From the NCBI GenBank assembly GCA_016708435.1, contig JADJFV010000008.1, forward strand, positions 1 to 64,000: a stretch of 64,000 bases of DNA, given 5' to 3'. This DNA comes from Leptospiraceae bacterium. GTDB lineage: Bacteria; Spirochaetota; Leptospiria; Leptospirales; Leptospiraceae. The position numbers and the translations under genes were made by a program. Shown here in pieces: positions 8,257-17,652 of this stretch (its first letter is position 1; every line of letters begins with the position of its first letter). The notes beneath the pieces are model-generated. The model was not told the origin of the DNA. It saw nothing but the letters and a program-made list of their open reading frames with translations, and searched no databases.

Positions 8257-9021
8257 TTAGATTTTCTTTTTTGGTTTTTTGATTAAATCTTCCGTAAATG
8301 CTTTTGCTAGATTTGTAAATTCGGATGGCATGAGGATAATCGTTGTTGTGTTATTCTCTGCTCCTATTTCTGAAAGCATCTGCATTCTTCTAAGTTCTAG
8401 TGCTAAAGGATTTTCTGCAATTTGCTTTGCTCCCTGGGATAGTTTCTCGGAGGCTTCTAGTTCAGCCTCTGCCTTTATAATACGTGCTCTTTTTTCTCTT
8501 GTTGCTTCTGCTTCTCTAGCCATCGCTCTTTGCATAGAAGTAGGAATCTCTACATCTTTCATTTCTACAAATTCTACTTTGATTCCCCATGATGCTGTGA
8601 TTTCATCGACTATTTCTTTTAGATCAGAATTAATTTTAGTTCTCTCTTTTAACACTTCATCAAGTTGATTTTTCCCGATTATATTTCGAAGAGCAGTGAG
8701 AGAAACCTGGTATACCGCATACTCGAAATTAAACACATTGAGAATTGCTTTTGCGGGATCTACAATCTTATACCAAAGCACAGCATTTACTTTTATAGTC
8801 ACACTATCGCGAGTAATTGTTTCTTGTTTTTCAATGTCTACAGTCAGTGTGCGAATATCTACTCTTCTTTGCCATTCGAGTAGGGGGATAATCCAATATA
8901 TACCAGGACCTTTGACGGAAACAAAGCGACCCAATCTAAATACAACGGCTCTTTGGTATTCTTGTGCAATGCGAATACCGGATAATAGAAATAAGGCGAC
9001 AATAACAATAATGAATTCCAT
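8257..9021 (-). CDS. Slipin/stomatin-like SPFH (Band 7) membrane protein
   Basis: The 254-residue protein has an N-terminal membrane segment (MEFIIVIVALFLLSGI) followed by the SPFH core. RAVVFRLGRF, GPGIYWIIPLLEWQRRVDIR and DSVTIKVNAVLWYKIVDP are diagnostic. A charged helical region (about residues 165-200, rich in EAEATREKRARIIKAEAE) follows. Slipins form ring-like oligomers and organise membrane microdomains, often with an NfeD-type partner. No NfeD gene is adjacent. It is convergent with the patatin remnant and separated from it by 33 nt. Confidence 0.92.
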   Translation of the reverse strand: MEFIIVIVALFLLSGIRIAQEYQRAVVFRLGRFVSVKGPGIYWIIPLLEWQRRVDIRTLTVDIEKQETITRDSVTIKVNAVLWYKIVDPAKAILNVFNFEYAVYQVSLTALRNIIGKNQLDEVLKERTKINSDLKEIVDEITASWGIKVEFVEMKDVEIPTSMQRAMAREAEATREKRARIIKAEAELEASEKLSQGAKQIAENPLALELRRMQMLSEIGAENNTTTIILMPSEFTNLAKAFTEDLIKKPKKKI

Positions 9022-9196
9022 TTGTTTCTCCTATGAGTTGGCTAATATAAAATATTCAAGATTATCTGTAACTTTTTAAATGATGACAATGTATTTAGCC
9101 TTATATAATCTATGTTGTAAAATGGAATCTTAAAATAGCAAGTCAATATTTTCTTACTAACTCACGTAAGGTGATTTAGTAAGATTGCTTTGCATG

Positions 9197-9598
9197 TTAA
9201 CTTGTAGGCTCATGTAGTGTAGGTTCAAATTTATTGATTCCTTTGCATTTATCTTCAGCTTTTTTTAATAAATAATAATCAAGAAGTTGAAGGGTTTCTT
9301 TGTCCTTACATTGTTCTGACAATCTTTTTAGATATGCATCATATGCTTCTTGGGATTCATTATCTTTTTTTTTACTCGGAATACACATCCCAGCGATAAG
9401 AAGTCCATATTGACCAACGGTTAATTCACCACGTCCATATAATTTTTCGTAACACCAACTTTTCTTTGAGTCGATCTCGGTAAATCCTAAACAGGAAAAA
9501 GTAATCGCAACTACAATGAATAATGCTAGGATTGGGAATAGAGTAAAATCTTTGCTCAGGATTTTAGTGCAACCTTTTGTTACTAACATGAATTTCAT
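9197..9598 (-). CDS. Small membrane or lipoprotein of unknown function
   Basis: The frame continues upstream to a GTG at 9628, but the ATG at 9598 (MKFMLVTKG) is a more plausible start. It then codes for about 133 residues. One hydrophobic segment (FPILALFIVVAITFSC) ends in a possible lipobox cysteine. The remainder is charged and helical with several Cys and Lys. I recognise no family. It stands alone on the minus strand downstream of an orphan MNT gene. Coding quality is moderate, so it could be spurious. Confidence 0.45.
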   Translation of the reverse strand: MKFMLVTKGCTKILSKDFTLFPILALFIVVAITFSCLGFTEIDSKKSWCYEKLYGRGELTVGQYGLLIAGMCIPSKKKDNESQEAYDAYLKRLSEQCKDKETLQLLDYYLLKKAEDKCKGINKFEPTLHEPTS

Positions 9599-9750
9599 TT
9601 TTGGGAAGATACAATCTTGTTTCAACACTTATTTGGAAATCAATATAGATTCCTGATTGAGGCTAATCTTTGTAAGTCAAATTGAAACTTCATTATATTC
9701 GACACCAAAGTATTGATGAATCAAATAAAATGTGCTGTAAACGTATCTTA

Positions 9751-10038
9751 TCATTTTCGTTCATAAATGAGTTTCCGATCTTTTTGAATTAGTGGAAAAA
9801 TGAGAGGAGAGATCGATGCGGGTGTAACTAAATCGACGTTTCGGTGTAGCTGATCTTCTAAGTCTAATTTATATTGTATTAATTTCATAAAGCCAATAGA
9901 TTCGCTTAGTTCGACTAATATATCTATGTCGCTTGAATCTTTTTCCAATCCCTTCGCGAAAGAACCGAATAGATACGATTTGTTTATTTTTTTATCTTTA
10001 AAGTAATCTGAAATAGTCTGAACAAAGATTGGATTCAT
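9751..10038 (-). CDS. MNT-type minimal nucleotidyltransferase (orphan)
   Basis: The 95-residue protein carries the polymerase-beta nucleotidyltransferase signature GSFAKGLEKDSSDIDILVEL, with the GS pair and two metal-binding Asp residues. In MntA/HEPN modules this enzyme AMPylates and silences a HEPN ribonuclease toxin encoded next to it. No HEPN gene is visible on either side (10039-10405 is empty and 9197-9598 does not resemble one). It is therefore an orphan, perhaps the remains of a broken module or an antitoxin acting in trans. Confidence 0.85.
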   Translation of the reverse strand: MNPIFVQTISDYFKDKKINKSYLFGSFAKGLEKDSSDIDILVELSESIGFMKLIQYKLDLEDQLHRNVDLVTPASISPLIFPLIQKDRKLIYERK

Positions 10039-10405
10039 AATTCATATCATTTGAATCTAAGAAGAAAAAACAATCTATTTTTATTTCTTGCTTTTCTTAA
10101 TTGACTTTAATCATAAATGGTGGCAAAACAAAAAAGATGTGCAAATTTGCAGGAGCCAGAGTGTGGTGCAATACTCTCCATCCATGTAGACATTCATTCA
10201 AGCATGAAGGATAAGAATCAGTATCCCCTAACTAGCACTGCTTTCTAATTCTCACCTTATCGAAAGTAGATACAAGGCGTTATTCGCTCGCTAATATCTT
10301 TCTGTATTCCCCTTGCAGATATAGTAATTATAAAAAGCGCAAAAACAAAGGTTGCCGCAAGGAGTCTAAATAAAATAATAGGCTTATGAACGGAGTCATA
10401 CTTTT
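10039..10405. other. Non-coding stretch with no recognised feature
   Basis: This 367-nt spacer between the divergent MNT gene and the PDZ-thioredoxin gene holds only short frames in all readings. I see no repeat shared with the rest of the window. It must contain the promoters of both flanking genes, but no convincing -35/-10 pair stands out. Confidence 0.4.
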
Positions 10406-11182
10406 ATGAAACAAATCATTTCTCTTTTTATCTTTTGCATTCTTTTTTCTTTTACAATCTTTGGACAGAGCATTGAGCAAGTCAAGCCCTGGTTAGGAAT
10501 TTCCATTGAGAGTAAACCAAATGGAGTTAATATAATACAAGCCATTCAAGGAACTCCCGCAGAAAAAGCGGGACTTAAAACGGGAGACCTCATTAAGAAA
10601 GTAGATTCAGTTCCCGTGAAGGAACCGAAAGAATTAATTGGTTATATTCAATCGAAAGGTGTAGGGTATGAAGTAATCGTAGAATTTGAGCGTGATAAAA
10701 AACCAATGAAGCTTTCTATTAAACTAGAAGCAAGACCGGATGAATTTGCAGTCGTAAAAAAACAACTAACAGGAAAACCAATGCCCGATTTTTCTTTAGA
10801 AGGAATGAACGAAAAGAAAACGTTCACTAAAAAAGACATCGCGAGTAAAGTTACCATCATAGAATTTTGGGCTACTTGGTGTGGTCCTTGTCGTGCATCA
10901 CACGAAAGACTATCTGAGTTCGCAGAAAAGAATCCGTCCATTCAAGTATTGGCAGTATCAAACGAAGAAACTGAACTCATACAAAAATATATAAAGAGCA
11001 CAAAACACAAATTTACCACAGTTCGCGATGCGTCAGGCGACTTACATAAAACTTTTATGGTCTCCGCTATTCCAATGACAGCACTCATCGACAAACAAGG
11101 GCGCATTCATTCTCTATCTCTTGGCGGTGGTTCTTACTTAGAAGAAATTCTACAAGCAGCTAGTGAGCTTGGGAAGAAGTAG
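10406..11182 (+). CDS. Exported PDZ-thioredoxin fusion (TlpA/ResA-like)
   Basis: The 258-residue protein starts with a signal peptide (MKQIISLFIFCILFSFTIFG). A PDZ domain follows (about residues 25-110, with GTPAEKAGLKTGDLIKKVDS), then a TlpA/AhpC-type thioredoxin fold (about 120-258) with the active site WCGPC at 158-162. TlpA/ResA proteins reduce disulfides in the periplasm, for example in cytochrome c maturation. The PDZ domain may bind exposed protein C-termini and bring the thiol chemistry to particular clients. It is encoded alone. The direction of thiol exchange cannot be told from sequence. Confidence 0.85.
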   Translation: MKQIISLFIFCILFSFTIFGQSIEQVKPWLGISIESKPNGVNIIQAIQGTPAEKAGLKTGDLIKKVDSVPVKEPKELIGYIQSKGVGYEVIVEFERDKKPMKLSIKLEARPDEFAVVKKQLTGKPMPDFSLEGMNEKKTFTKKDIASKVTIIEFWATWCGPCRASHERLSEFAEKNPSIQVLAVSNEETELIQKYIKSTKHKFTTVRDASGDLHKTFMVSAIPMTALIDKQGRIHSLSLGGGSYLEEILQAASELGKK

Positions 11183-11187
11183 ATTTA

Positions 11188-11337
11188 TCATCTAGCTTCA
11201 ACGTAGTCTATAGCCCTTCGCAAATTAAATTCGTCTAGATCTTTGTATGTTTTGAATTTTAAGATAATGCCTTTCTTTTTTTGAAAGGGCGAAGTCTTTC
11301 TAGCTCGGATATTAATTTCTCCTGAGCTAGTAAGCAT
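11188..11337 (-). CDS. Possible small ORF, 49 residues
   Basis: A minus-strand ATG at 11337 opens a 49-codon frame ending KFKTYKDLDEFNLRRAIDYV plus EAR, a composition unlike random shadow peptides. It begins 37 nt after the rfbC stop on the same strand. A neighbouring frame upstream also has protein-like composition (LECLLAQEKLISELERLRPF). The two may be pieces of one decayed gene. I assign no function. Confidence 0.25.
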   Translation of the reverse strand: MLTSSGEINIRARKTSPFQKKKGIILKFKTYKDLDEFNLRRAIDYVEAR

Positions 11338-11374
11338 TCAAGTGGAGTTCTCTCTTTTTTTTCTCCGATGATTT

Positions 11375-11923
11375 TTACGGAAAAATTCCAAGAGATTCAG
11401 CGAGTAGGGGAAGCTTCATGTCTTTGTCGGATAATAGTGGTTTTGCGATCATCCAATCTATTTGTAGAGTTGGATCATTCCATAAAATTCCGCCTTCGCT
11501 TTCTTTGCTGTAGAGATTGTCTACTTTGTATAGAAATTCTGTTTCTGGTTTTAAAACTAAATAGCCATGAACAAAACCGCGTGGAATTAAGAGCTGTTTA
11601 AAATTTCCACCGCTTAATTCAATGCCAAACCATTTTTTATAAGTCTTGGAGCTTTGTCTTAAATCAACGACTACATCGTATACGGCACCTTTGGTAACAC
11701 GCACAAGCTTAGCTTGATCAAAAGGAGGCTTTTGAAAATGTAATCCGCGCACAACTCCTGTGTCTGTAGACTTAGCATGATTATCCTGCACGAAGTTAAA
11801 ATTTAAACCTTTCTCAGCAAAGGCTTTATCGGAATAGCTTTCATAAAAAAAGCCACGGTCGTCTTTGAATACCTTTGGTTCAATTACATAGAGTCCTTCA
11901 AATTCAGTCTGTAGAATGTTCAT
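11375..11923 (-). CDS. rfbC: dTDP-4-dehydrorhamnose 3,5-epimerase
   Basis: The 182-residue cupin enzyme has the family motifs DDRGFFYESYSD, NHAKSTDTGVVRGLHFQ (with the catalytic His) and LLIPRGFVHGYLVL. It converts dTDP-4-keto-6-deoxyglucose to its rhamnose epimer, the third step of dTDP-L-rhamnose synthesis for LPS O-antigen. Its start overlaps the end of rfbA by 20 nt, so the two are coupled. The rfbB and rfbD genes that complete the pathway are not in the window. Confidence 0.95.
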   Translation of the reverse strand: MNILQTEFEGLYVIEPKVFKDDRGFFYESYSDKAFAEKGLNFNFVQDNHAKSTDTGVVRGLHFQKPPFDQAKLVRVTKGAVYDVVVDLRQSSKTYKKWFGIELSGGNFKQLLIPRGFVHGYLVLKPETEFLYKVDNLYSKESEGGILWNDPTLQIDWMIAKPLLSDKDMKLPLLAESLGIFP

Positions 11924-12782
11924 TGGCTAGCCTTATTAAATATTGTCCGTATCCGTTTTTCTTCATTGGTTCTGCTAATTTTAAAAGTTGTGCTTTGTCG
12001 ATATAGTTTTTACGAAAAGAAATTTCTTCGAGGCAACCAACCTTTAGCCCCTGACGATTTTCAATTACTTCGATGAATTGAGAAGCTTCTAAAAGTGAGT
12101 TATGAGTTCCTGTGTCAAACCATGCTATTCCTCTACCTAAGAGGTTAACGGTCAATTGCCCCTTTTGTAGATATACTTTGTTTAGATCAGTTATTTCTAA
12201 TTCGCCTCTTGGGGAAGGTTTTAGGTTTCTTGCATATTCACAAACTTTATTATCATAGAAATATAGTCCCGGGATTGAGTAGTTAGATTTTGGCTTGAGT
12301 GGTTTTTCTTCGATGCCTAATACTTTTCCAGATTTATCAAATTCGACTACACCATAACGCTCAGGATCATTTACATAATAACCAAAGATGACTGCACCGT
12401 TTTCTAGTTTAGTTGCATCGACTAGACTTTCAATCATACCATGTCCGTAGAAAATATTATCACCAAGGATAAGACTGCAATTATCCCCATCAATAAACTT
12501 TTCTCCAATGATGAATGCTTGTGCTAGTCCATCTGGGGAAGGTTGAATCTCATACGAAATTTTAATTCCAAAGTCTGAGCCATCGCCAAGTAAAGAGCGA
12601 AAGAGTGGACTATCATTCGGAGTTGATATAATTAGAATGTCTTTGATTCCAGCTAGCATTAAAGTAGATAGCGGATAATAGATCATTGGCTTGTCGTATA
12701 TTGGCATGAGTTGCTTACTAACGACTCTCGTAACTGGATAAAGGCGTGTGCCAGAACCACCGGCAAGAATAATTCCTTTCAT
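11904..12782 (-). CDS. rfbA: Glucose-1-phosphate thymidylyltransferase
   Basis: The 292-residue nucleotidyltransferase starts MKGIILAGGSGTRLYPVT, the nucleotide-binding signature of RmlA, followed by KQLMPIYDKPMIYYP. Later motifs (LILGDNIFYG, GVVEFD, EEKP) and the length all match the family. It couples glucose-1-phosphate with dTTP to open the dTDP-rhamnose pathway and is normally inhibited by dTDP-rhamnose. It overlaps rfbC by 20 nt and lies 69 nt downstream of the spoT/relA gene on the same strand. Confidence 0.96.
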   Translation of the reverse strand: MKGIILAGGSGTRLYPVTRVVSKQLMPIYDKPMIYYPLSTLMLAGIKDILIISTPNDSPLFRSLLGDGSDFGIKISYEIQPSPDGLAQAFIIGEKFIDGDNCSLILGDNIFYGHGMIESLVDATKLENGAVIFGYYVNDPERYGVVEFDKSGKVLGIEEKPLKPKSNYSIPGLYFYDNKVCEYARNLKPSPRGELEITDLNKVYLQKGQLTVNLLGRGIAWFDTGTHNSLLEASQFIEVIENRQGLKVGCLEEISFRKNYIDKAQLLKLAEPMKKNGYGQYLIRLANEHSTD

Positions 12783-12851
12783 AATAAATCCTTTTGTTTA
12801 TTTAGTAATCTTGTATTTCAAGTTGTAATTGCGTCAAGGGATTTTCCAAAA

Positions 12852-14882
12852 TTATTTTTCCATTACTCTCTCAGCAGAGATGATATTTTTGATGGCTCGT
12901 ATATTGTCTAAAATTTCTTGCAGTTGATCGAGATGCTCTATTTCAATTAGAAATCTTGCTAGCAAAGTTCCTTCGCCGGCAGAACTTGCACCTGCTTCTA
13001 AAATATTTGTTTCTGTTCTTGAAATAGACTCAACCATTTCTAAATAGATTCCTTGTCTATCGTAAGCTTTGACTTCAATTCGAACAGGGACTGGATTGTT
13101 AACTCCATCCCATCGCACTGTAACAATTCTTTTTTTATCAGAATGATTTTTTGCTATAGGACAATTTGATTTGTGAACTGTAACTCCGCGACCCCGCGTA
13201 ATAAAGCCGATGATTTCATCTCCGGGAAGAGGGGAGCAGCAAGAAGAAAGTCTGACTAAAATATCTTTGATTCCTGCAACCACAATACTGATTTCGCGTT
13301 TTTCTTTGCTTTTCTTTTTGTCCGGTTTTAGTTTTTTTAATGTGGTTAAATCAATTTCGGGAACTGTTTCATTTGGTAGTTTTGCGACATAGGAAACTGA
13401 TACATCATTCGCTGTTTCATCTTGAATTTTACGAAAGTATTGTCGTAATTTTTGTTTGGCTGAAGATGTGCGAACAATGCGCAACCATATCGGTGACGGT
13501 TTCACCTTCTTATCCGTTATGACTTCGATTTGATCGCCTGACTTAAGTTCTGTTCTAAGTGGAACCATTCTTCCACTAATCTTTGCTCCCTTTGCATGAA
13601 TTCCTACATCAGTATGAATCCGGAACGCATAATCTAGAATAGTCGATCCCTTGGGAAAATTGTAAATATCCCCCTTGGGAGTGAATACAAATACTTCGTC
13701 CTCATGAAGTTCATGAGTTAAATCTTCCAAGAATTCTTTTGAATCCGAATCAGTGCTAGATTCACTCCAATTGCGAATTCGTTCAATCCATTTGGCTGTC
13801 ATGGAAACGTCTTTAGAATTTGTTCCTTCCTTGTATGCCCAATGAGCGGCTATTCCATGTTCGGCGATATGATTCATATCAGCAGTTCGAATTTGAATTT
13901 CAAAGGATCTACCATCTTGACCGATCACAGCAGTATGTAATGATTGGTATTGATTTGTTTTTGGTGTGGCTATATAGTCTTTGAATTTTCCAGGAACAGG
14001 AGTCCATATGCTGTGGACAACTCCAAATACTCCATAACAATCTCTGACTTCTTTTGTAATGATTCGAACTGCACGTAGATCATTTATCTCATCGAAATTT
14101 TTATCTTTATCTTTCATTTTTTTGTAGATAGAATAAAAATGCTTAGAGCGTCCTTCTATTTGCACATCGAGGTTAATCTCTGCTAGCCGTTGTTTTATTA
14201 TTAACTTCGCGGTCTCTATAAAATTATCCCGCTCTGCTTTTTTGGCTGCTACTTTCTCTTTTATATCTTGATAGGCTTCTGGTTCTAGAATTTGAAAAGC
14301 AAGGTCTTCTAATTCGGATTTAATTTTATATACACCGAGTCTACCGGCTAATGGTGCGTAAATGGAAAGAGTCTCTTGTGCAATGGTCTTTTGTTTTTCG
14401 GGTCTATGAAATTGAAGGGTCCGCATATTATGCGTCTTATCTGCTAACTTAATCACGATTATACGTGGATCTTTAGCTGTAGCCATAAGCATTCTACGTA
14501 GATTCTCTGCTGCAATAGATTCAAAGTTCATTCTTGTTTTATTTTTGACTTTAGACATTTTAGTAACACCTTCTACTAGCTTTGTAATGTCTTTCCCGAA
14601 ATCACGAATCATATCATCTTTTGAATAAGCAGTGTCTTCAATTACATCATGTAATAGTCCAGCGGCAACTACGTTAGGCTCCTGTCGTAATTCATTTAGG
14701 ATGTAAGCAACATTTACCGGATGAATGATGTAAGGCGCACCTGAATGTCTTTTTTGATCTTTGTGTTTATTTTCCGCTAATTCATAGGCTCTCCGAATTA
14801 ACTCTTGGTCTTTTTCGCTAAACCTTTCCGCAATTGCTTCAAATAGCAATTCTACATTGATTTCTCTCTTTAAAAAGCCCAT
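12852..14882 (-). CDS. Bifunctional (p)ppGpp synthetase/hydrolase (RelA/SpoT homologue)
   Basis: The 676-residue Rsh enzyme has an HD hydrolase domain (H54 in IIHPVNV, HD at 78-79 in GLLHDVIEDT). A synthetase domain follows (about 240-350; YSIYKKM, DLRAVRII, YQSLHTAV), then a TGS domain near 405-470 and a C-terminal ACT domain. The synthetase carries KFKD before YIATPK, close to the RxKD charge signature of bifunctional enzymes rather than the acidic ExDD of synthetase-only RelA. It probably makes and degrades the stringent-response alarmone. The start overlaps the nadC stop by one base (TGATG), implying coupling. Confidence 0.95.
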   Translation of the reverse strand: MGFLKREINVELLFEAIAERFSEKDQELIRRAYELAENKHKDQKRHSGAPYIIHPVNVAYILNELRQEPNVVAAGLLHDVIEDTAYSKDDMIRDFGKDITKLVEGVTKMSKVKNKTRMNFESIAAENLRRMLMATAKDPRIIVIKLADKTHNMRTLQFHRPEKQKTIAQETLSIYAPLAGRLGVYKIKSELEDLAFQILEPEAYQDIKEKVAAKKAERDNFIETAKLIIKQRLAEINLDVQIEGRSKHFYSIYKKMKDKDKNFDEINDLRAVRIITKEVRDCYGVFGVVHSIWTPVPGKFKDYIATPKTNQYQSLHTAVIGQDGRSFEIQIRTADMNHIAEHGIAAHWAYKEGTNSKDVSMTAKWIERIRNWSESSTDSDSKEFLEDLTHELHEDEVFVFTPKGDIYNFPKGSTILDYAFRIHTDVGIHAKGAKISGRMVPLRTELKSGDQIEVITDKKVKPSPIWLRIVRTSSAKQKLRQYFRKIQDETANDVSVSYVAKLPNETVPEIDLTTLKKLKPDKKKSKEKREISIVVAGIKDILVRLSSCCSPLPGDEIIGFITRGRGVTVHKSNCPIAKNHSDKKRIVTVRWDGVNNPVPVRIEVKAYDRQGIYLEMVESISRTETNILEAGASSAGEGTLLARFLIEIEHLDQLQEILDNIRAIKNIISAERVMEK

Positions 14883-15778
14883 CAGTGACTCTCTATCTCA
14901 AGACTCAAATCTAAGAATCGAGTTGTATGTGTGAGATAGCCCATACTTACTCCGATTGTTCCGATATTAGAAAGCGCATCTAATTTTTCAGGTGTAATTC
15001 CACCCGAGCATTCAATTCGAATATTAGGTTTTTCTAATTTAATTTTATTTACTGCAATCTTTGTATCTTCAATGCTAAAATTATCAAGTAGGATAATGTC
15101 CGGGGAAGCATTCAATGCTTCGTCTAATTGGAATAGACCGTCAATTTCCAATTCTACTTTTCTGTCTGGAAAATTCTTTCTAATCTTTGCAACTGCTTCT
15201 AGTATAGAGCCTGACATAGCAACATGGTTATCTTTAATTAGCCCCATATCGGAAAGGTTTTGTCTATGGTTGCATGCTCCTCCAATATAGACTGCATACT
15301 TTGCAAGCTTACGATAACCCGGAAGAGTTTTTCGAGTATCAAAAACCATTAAACGGTTTTCATACTTCTTGGAAATTTTATTTGCTTCCGTTGCGATACC
15401 GGAGAGGTATTGTAAAAAGTTAAGTAACACTCTTTCAATGCGCAAAATCACGATTAGACTTCCTTTTAATGTTAAGAGAGTCTCTTTCGGTTTAAATGCC
15501 TCACCGTCTTGCTTTAATACTTGATAGGAAAAAAGATTTCCAGTTTGTTTATTTAATTCCTCGATGACAATTGTGCCTGCAAGAACTCCTTCTTCTTTTG
15601 CAATTAAGGTAGCATTTGCTTTTTGTTCTTTTGAAAAGATTGATTCAGAGGTAATATCTTTTTCTGGCATGTCTTCTTCTAGAGCTAAGCGGACAAGCTG
15701 CGTGAAGTCAGAAGATGTTAATTTACTAATTGGATTTGTGTAAAATCTGTCCATATAACAAATTTTACACGTATTCAA
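14882..15778 (-). CDS. nadC: Nicotinate-nucleotide pyrophosphorylase (carboxylating)
   Basis: This 298-residue quinolinate phosphoribosyltransferase shows the family core DTRKTLPGYRKLAKYAVYIG, then GACNHRQNLSDMGLIKDNH. The C-terminal barrel has DIILLDNF and IRIECSGGITPEKL. It makes nicotinate mononucleotide from quinolinate and PRPP for NAD synthesis. An alternative start at the ninth codon (MDRFYTNPISKL) would better match family length. It overlaps the start of the spoT/relA gene by one base. No other nad genes are nearby. Confidence 0.95.
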   Translation of the reverse strand: MNTCKICYMDRFYTNPISKLTSSDFTQLVRLALEEDMPEKDITSESIFSKEQKANATLIAKEEGVLAGTIVIEELNKQTGNLFSYQVLKQDGEAFKPKETLLTLKGSLIVILRIERVLLNFLQYLSGIATEANKISKKYENRLMVFDTRKTLPGYRKLAKYAVYIGGACNHRQNLSDMGLIKDNHVAMSGSILEAVAKIRKNFPDRKVELEIDGLFQLDEALNASPDIILLDNFSIEDTKIAVNKIKLEKPNIRIECSGGITPEKLDALSNIGTIGVSMGYLTHTTRFLDLSLEIESH

Positions 15779-15801
15779 TTTGCCGAAAGTAATTTACTTT
15801 T

Positions 15802-17184
15802 TTATTTTTTAGTTTTATCTTTTGGTTTCGTGATTTTAGTCGGAATTAAAATGACTTGATTTGGATAAATTAAATTAGGATTCGAAATATCTTTTTTGTT
15901 TGCTTTATAGATTTCTTTCCAGAGATCTTTATTGCCTAAATATTTTTTGTCAGCAGCAATTCTCCAGAGTGTTTCAGGCGGAATGCGTTTTTGGACAATG
16001 TGTTTTTTCCATTGAACTTTGGAGTCAACTACTTGCGAATTTTTCTCTGCTTTGTCTTTTTTCTTAACGGGGATAGCGTCTTTTGCATCTGCTTCTTCGC
16101 GTGCTTTCTCTAATGCAGGGTCACTGGAACGATTTTTAGCCGATAAATCCCCATTCGCGTTTTCTTTTGATTTTAGTGCTTCGTCGGCTAAACGAATAGA
16201 CTCATCAGTTTGTTGGATTGAATCATAAAATCTTTCTTTTGCTAGTAAATCTACAGACGAAGCAAAGGCTTCTTTTGCTGCCGATAAATTATCTGTGGCT
16301 ACTGATGATTTTGCGTCATTTTCGCTTGAATTCAAAAGCTTGTCTGCATCTTCAATTTTAATAGTAGCTATTTTGATTCTTTCCTTTGCGTAAGGAAGAA
16401 TCACAGAGGTCATCAGTTCGTTCGATTCACCGCGAATTTTTTCTGCTTTTTTAAATCCATCTCGCAGACTTCCCGACTCCATCATATTCACTGATGACTT
16501 GTATTCAGCTCGCAGGGAAGTAATTTTTGTGAGGACAGTTTTATCTTTGCTGGAATATTTTTCGATGAGATCAAGGTTTGTTTCAATGTCAGCAGAAGAA
16601 TCTACGACTGCTTGTGTTTGGGCAAGGCTTAAGTCTCTTGCCTTTTCGGAGGCTAGTATAGACTCTTTGTATCGCTTAATGCCTTTTTCGTATTCGTTGT
16701 AGGCAATTTCATTTCCTGCAGGGTCATTCTTCGCAAGCTTTGCATCAGCATTCTTTACAATCTCATCGCCTTCCGCTTTTAGAAGATTCGCTTGCTCATA
16801 AATATCGGAAGCAAGAGACTCCGCCAAAGCAATATTTGCTGCATCCAGTGAAGAATCAACTTCTTGACGTAAATCCTTCACATAATTAGGCAAAGACTTG
16901 TTAATTGCTAATCTGGCTTTATCTGTAGCTGTTTGGGATAACTGAGCTACTTTTTTTAAGTCGGGACTTGGTTCGGCTATTGTTTCATGAACTAGAAATA
17001 AGTTAGTTCTCGATTCATCTAATTCGGCTTTTGCATATTTATCCGAATTAAAAAGCTTTGCTCTTGTGACTTCTTGCTTAGCGATGCTGATTTCTTGCAA
17101 GGGCAGTGTTGCTTTGCAAGAAATCAGACAAATTGATAAGGCAGGGAAAAAATACTTTGTATACTTGCTAATTGAGTCTCTCAT
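15802..17184 (-). CDS. LysM-domain lipoprotein with long coiled-coil region
   Basis: I chose the ATG at 17184 over a TTG six codons upstream because it directly precedes a lipoprotein signal (MRDSISKYTKYFFPALSICL, then ISC as lipobox). About residues 30-370 are Ala/Glu/Lys/Ser-rich helices, probably long coiled coils with repeated SxDxA-type patterns. A LysM domain closes the protein (about residues 395-455: WRIAADKKYLGN, NPNLIYPNQVILIPTK). It probably binds peptidoglycan while anchored in a membrane, as a cell-envelope spacer. It lies 29 nt downstream of the STAS gene and 23 nt upstream of nadC. Confidence 0.85.
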   Translation of the reverse strand: MRDSISKYTKYFFPALSICLISCKATLPLQEISIAKQEVTRAKLFNSDKYAKAELDESRTNLFLVHETIAEPSPDLKKVAQLSQTATDKARLAINKSLPNYVKDLRQEVDSSLDAANIALAESLASDIYEQANLLKAEGDEIVKNADAKLAKNDPAGNEIAYNEYEKGIKRYKESILASEKARDLSLAQTQAVVDSSADIETNLDLIEKYSSKDKTVLTKITSLRAEYKSSVNMMESGSLRDGFKKAEKIRGESNELMTSVILPYAKERIKIATIKIEDADKLLNSSENDAKSSVATDNLSAAKEAFASSVDLLAKERFYDSIQQTDESIRLADEALKSKENANGDLSAKNRSSDPALEKAREEADAKDAIPVKKKDKAEKNSQVVDSKVQWKKHIVQKRIPPETLWRIAADKKYLGNKDLWKEIYKANKKDISNPNLIYPNQVILIPTKITKPKDKTKK

Positions 17185-17213
17185 GAACTTTTTTTTAAAC
17201 AATCAAACATTGA

Positions 17214-17549
17214 TTATTTAAAAGCGCCGACAGCATCTGCTTCAGCATCAAAAATTTCAAAGAAAGATGTAAGCTTTGTTAATTCAAAAACCTTCCTAAC
17301 AGAACCAGCTACGTTGATGATCTTGAGACCACCTTGGTATTTCTTTAAGTTTGATAGACTTGAAATAAGAGCACCAATTCCGGAAGAGTCAATGTAAGAT
17401 ACTTTCTCTAAATTGATAATGATCTGATATCTTTTTTCTTCGATCAATTTAGCAATTATATCCTTTATTTCAGGTGCATTGTATAAATCTATTTCACCAT
17501 TAATGTCAAGAATTACTATGTTTTTGTTCTCTCTTCTTGTGATTTCCAT
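17214..17549 (-). CDS. STAS-domain anti-sigma factor antagonist
   Basis: The 111-residue single STAS domain belongs to the SpoIIAA/RsbV family. INLEKVSYIDSSGIGALISS contains the conserved Ser that partner kinases phosphorylate (DSSG at residues 54-57). Unphosphorylated antagonists bind an RsbW-type kinase and free its sigma factor or target. It precedes the LysM lipoprotein gene on the same strand. Candidate partners in the window are the HATPase at 1-556 and the SpoIIE phosphatases at 31579 and 44535, but none is adjacent. Confidence 0.93.
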   Translation of the reverse strand: MEITRRENKNIVILDINGEIDLYNAPEIKDIIAKLIEEKRYQIIINLEKVSYIDSSGIGALISSLSNLKKYQGGLKIINVAGSVRKVFELTKLTSFFEIFDAEADAVGAFK

Positions 17550-17652
17550 TCTTGTTAATCCATTCCTTGGTTATTAATAATCAGTTTGAGGTATTTTTGG
17601 CAACTAATATATAAATCCACTATAATAAAATAAGTCAACGATAAAATTTACA

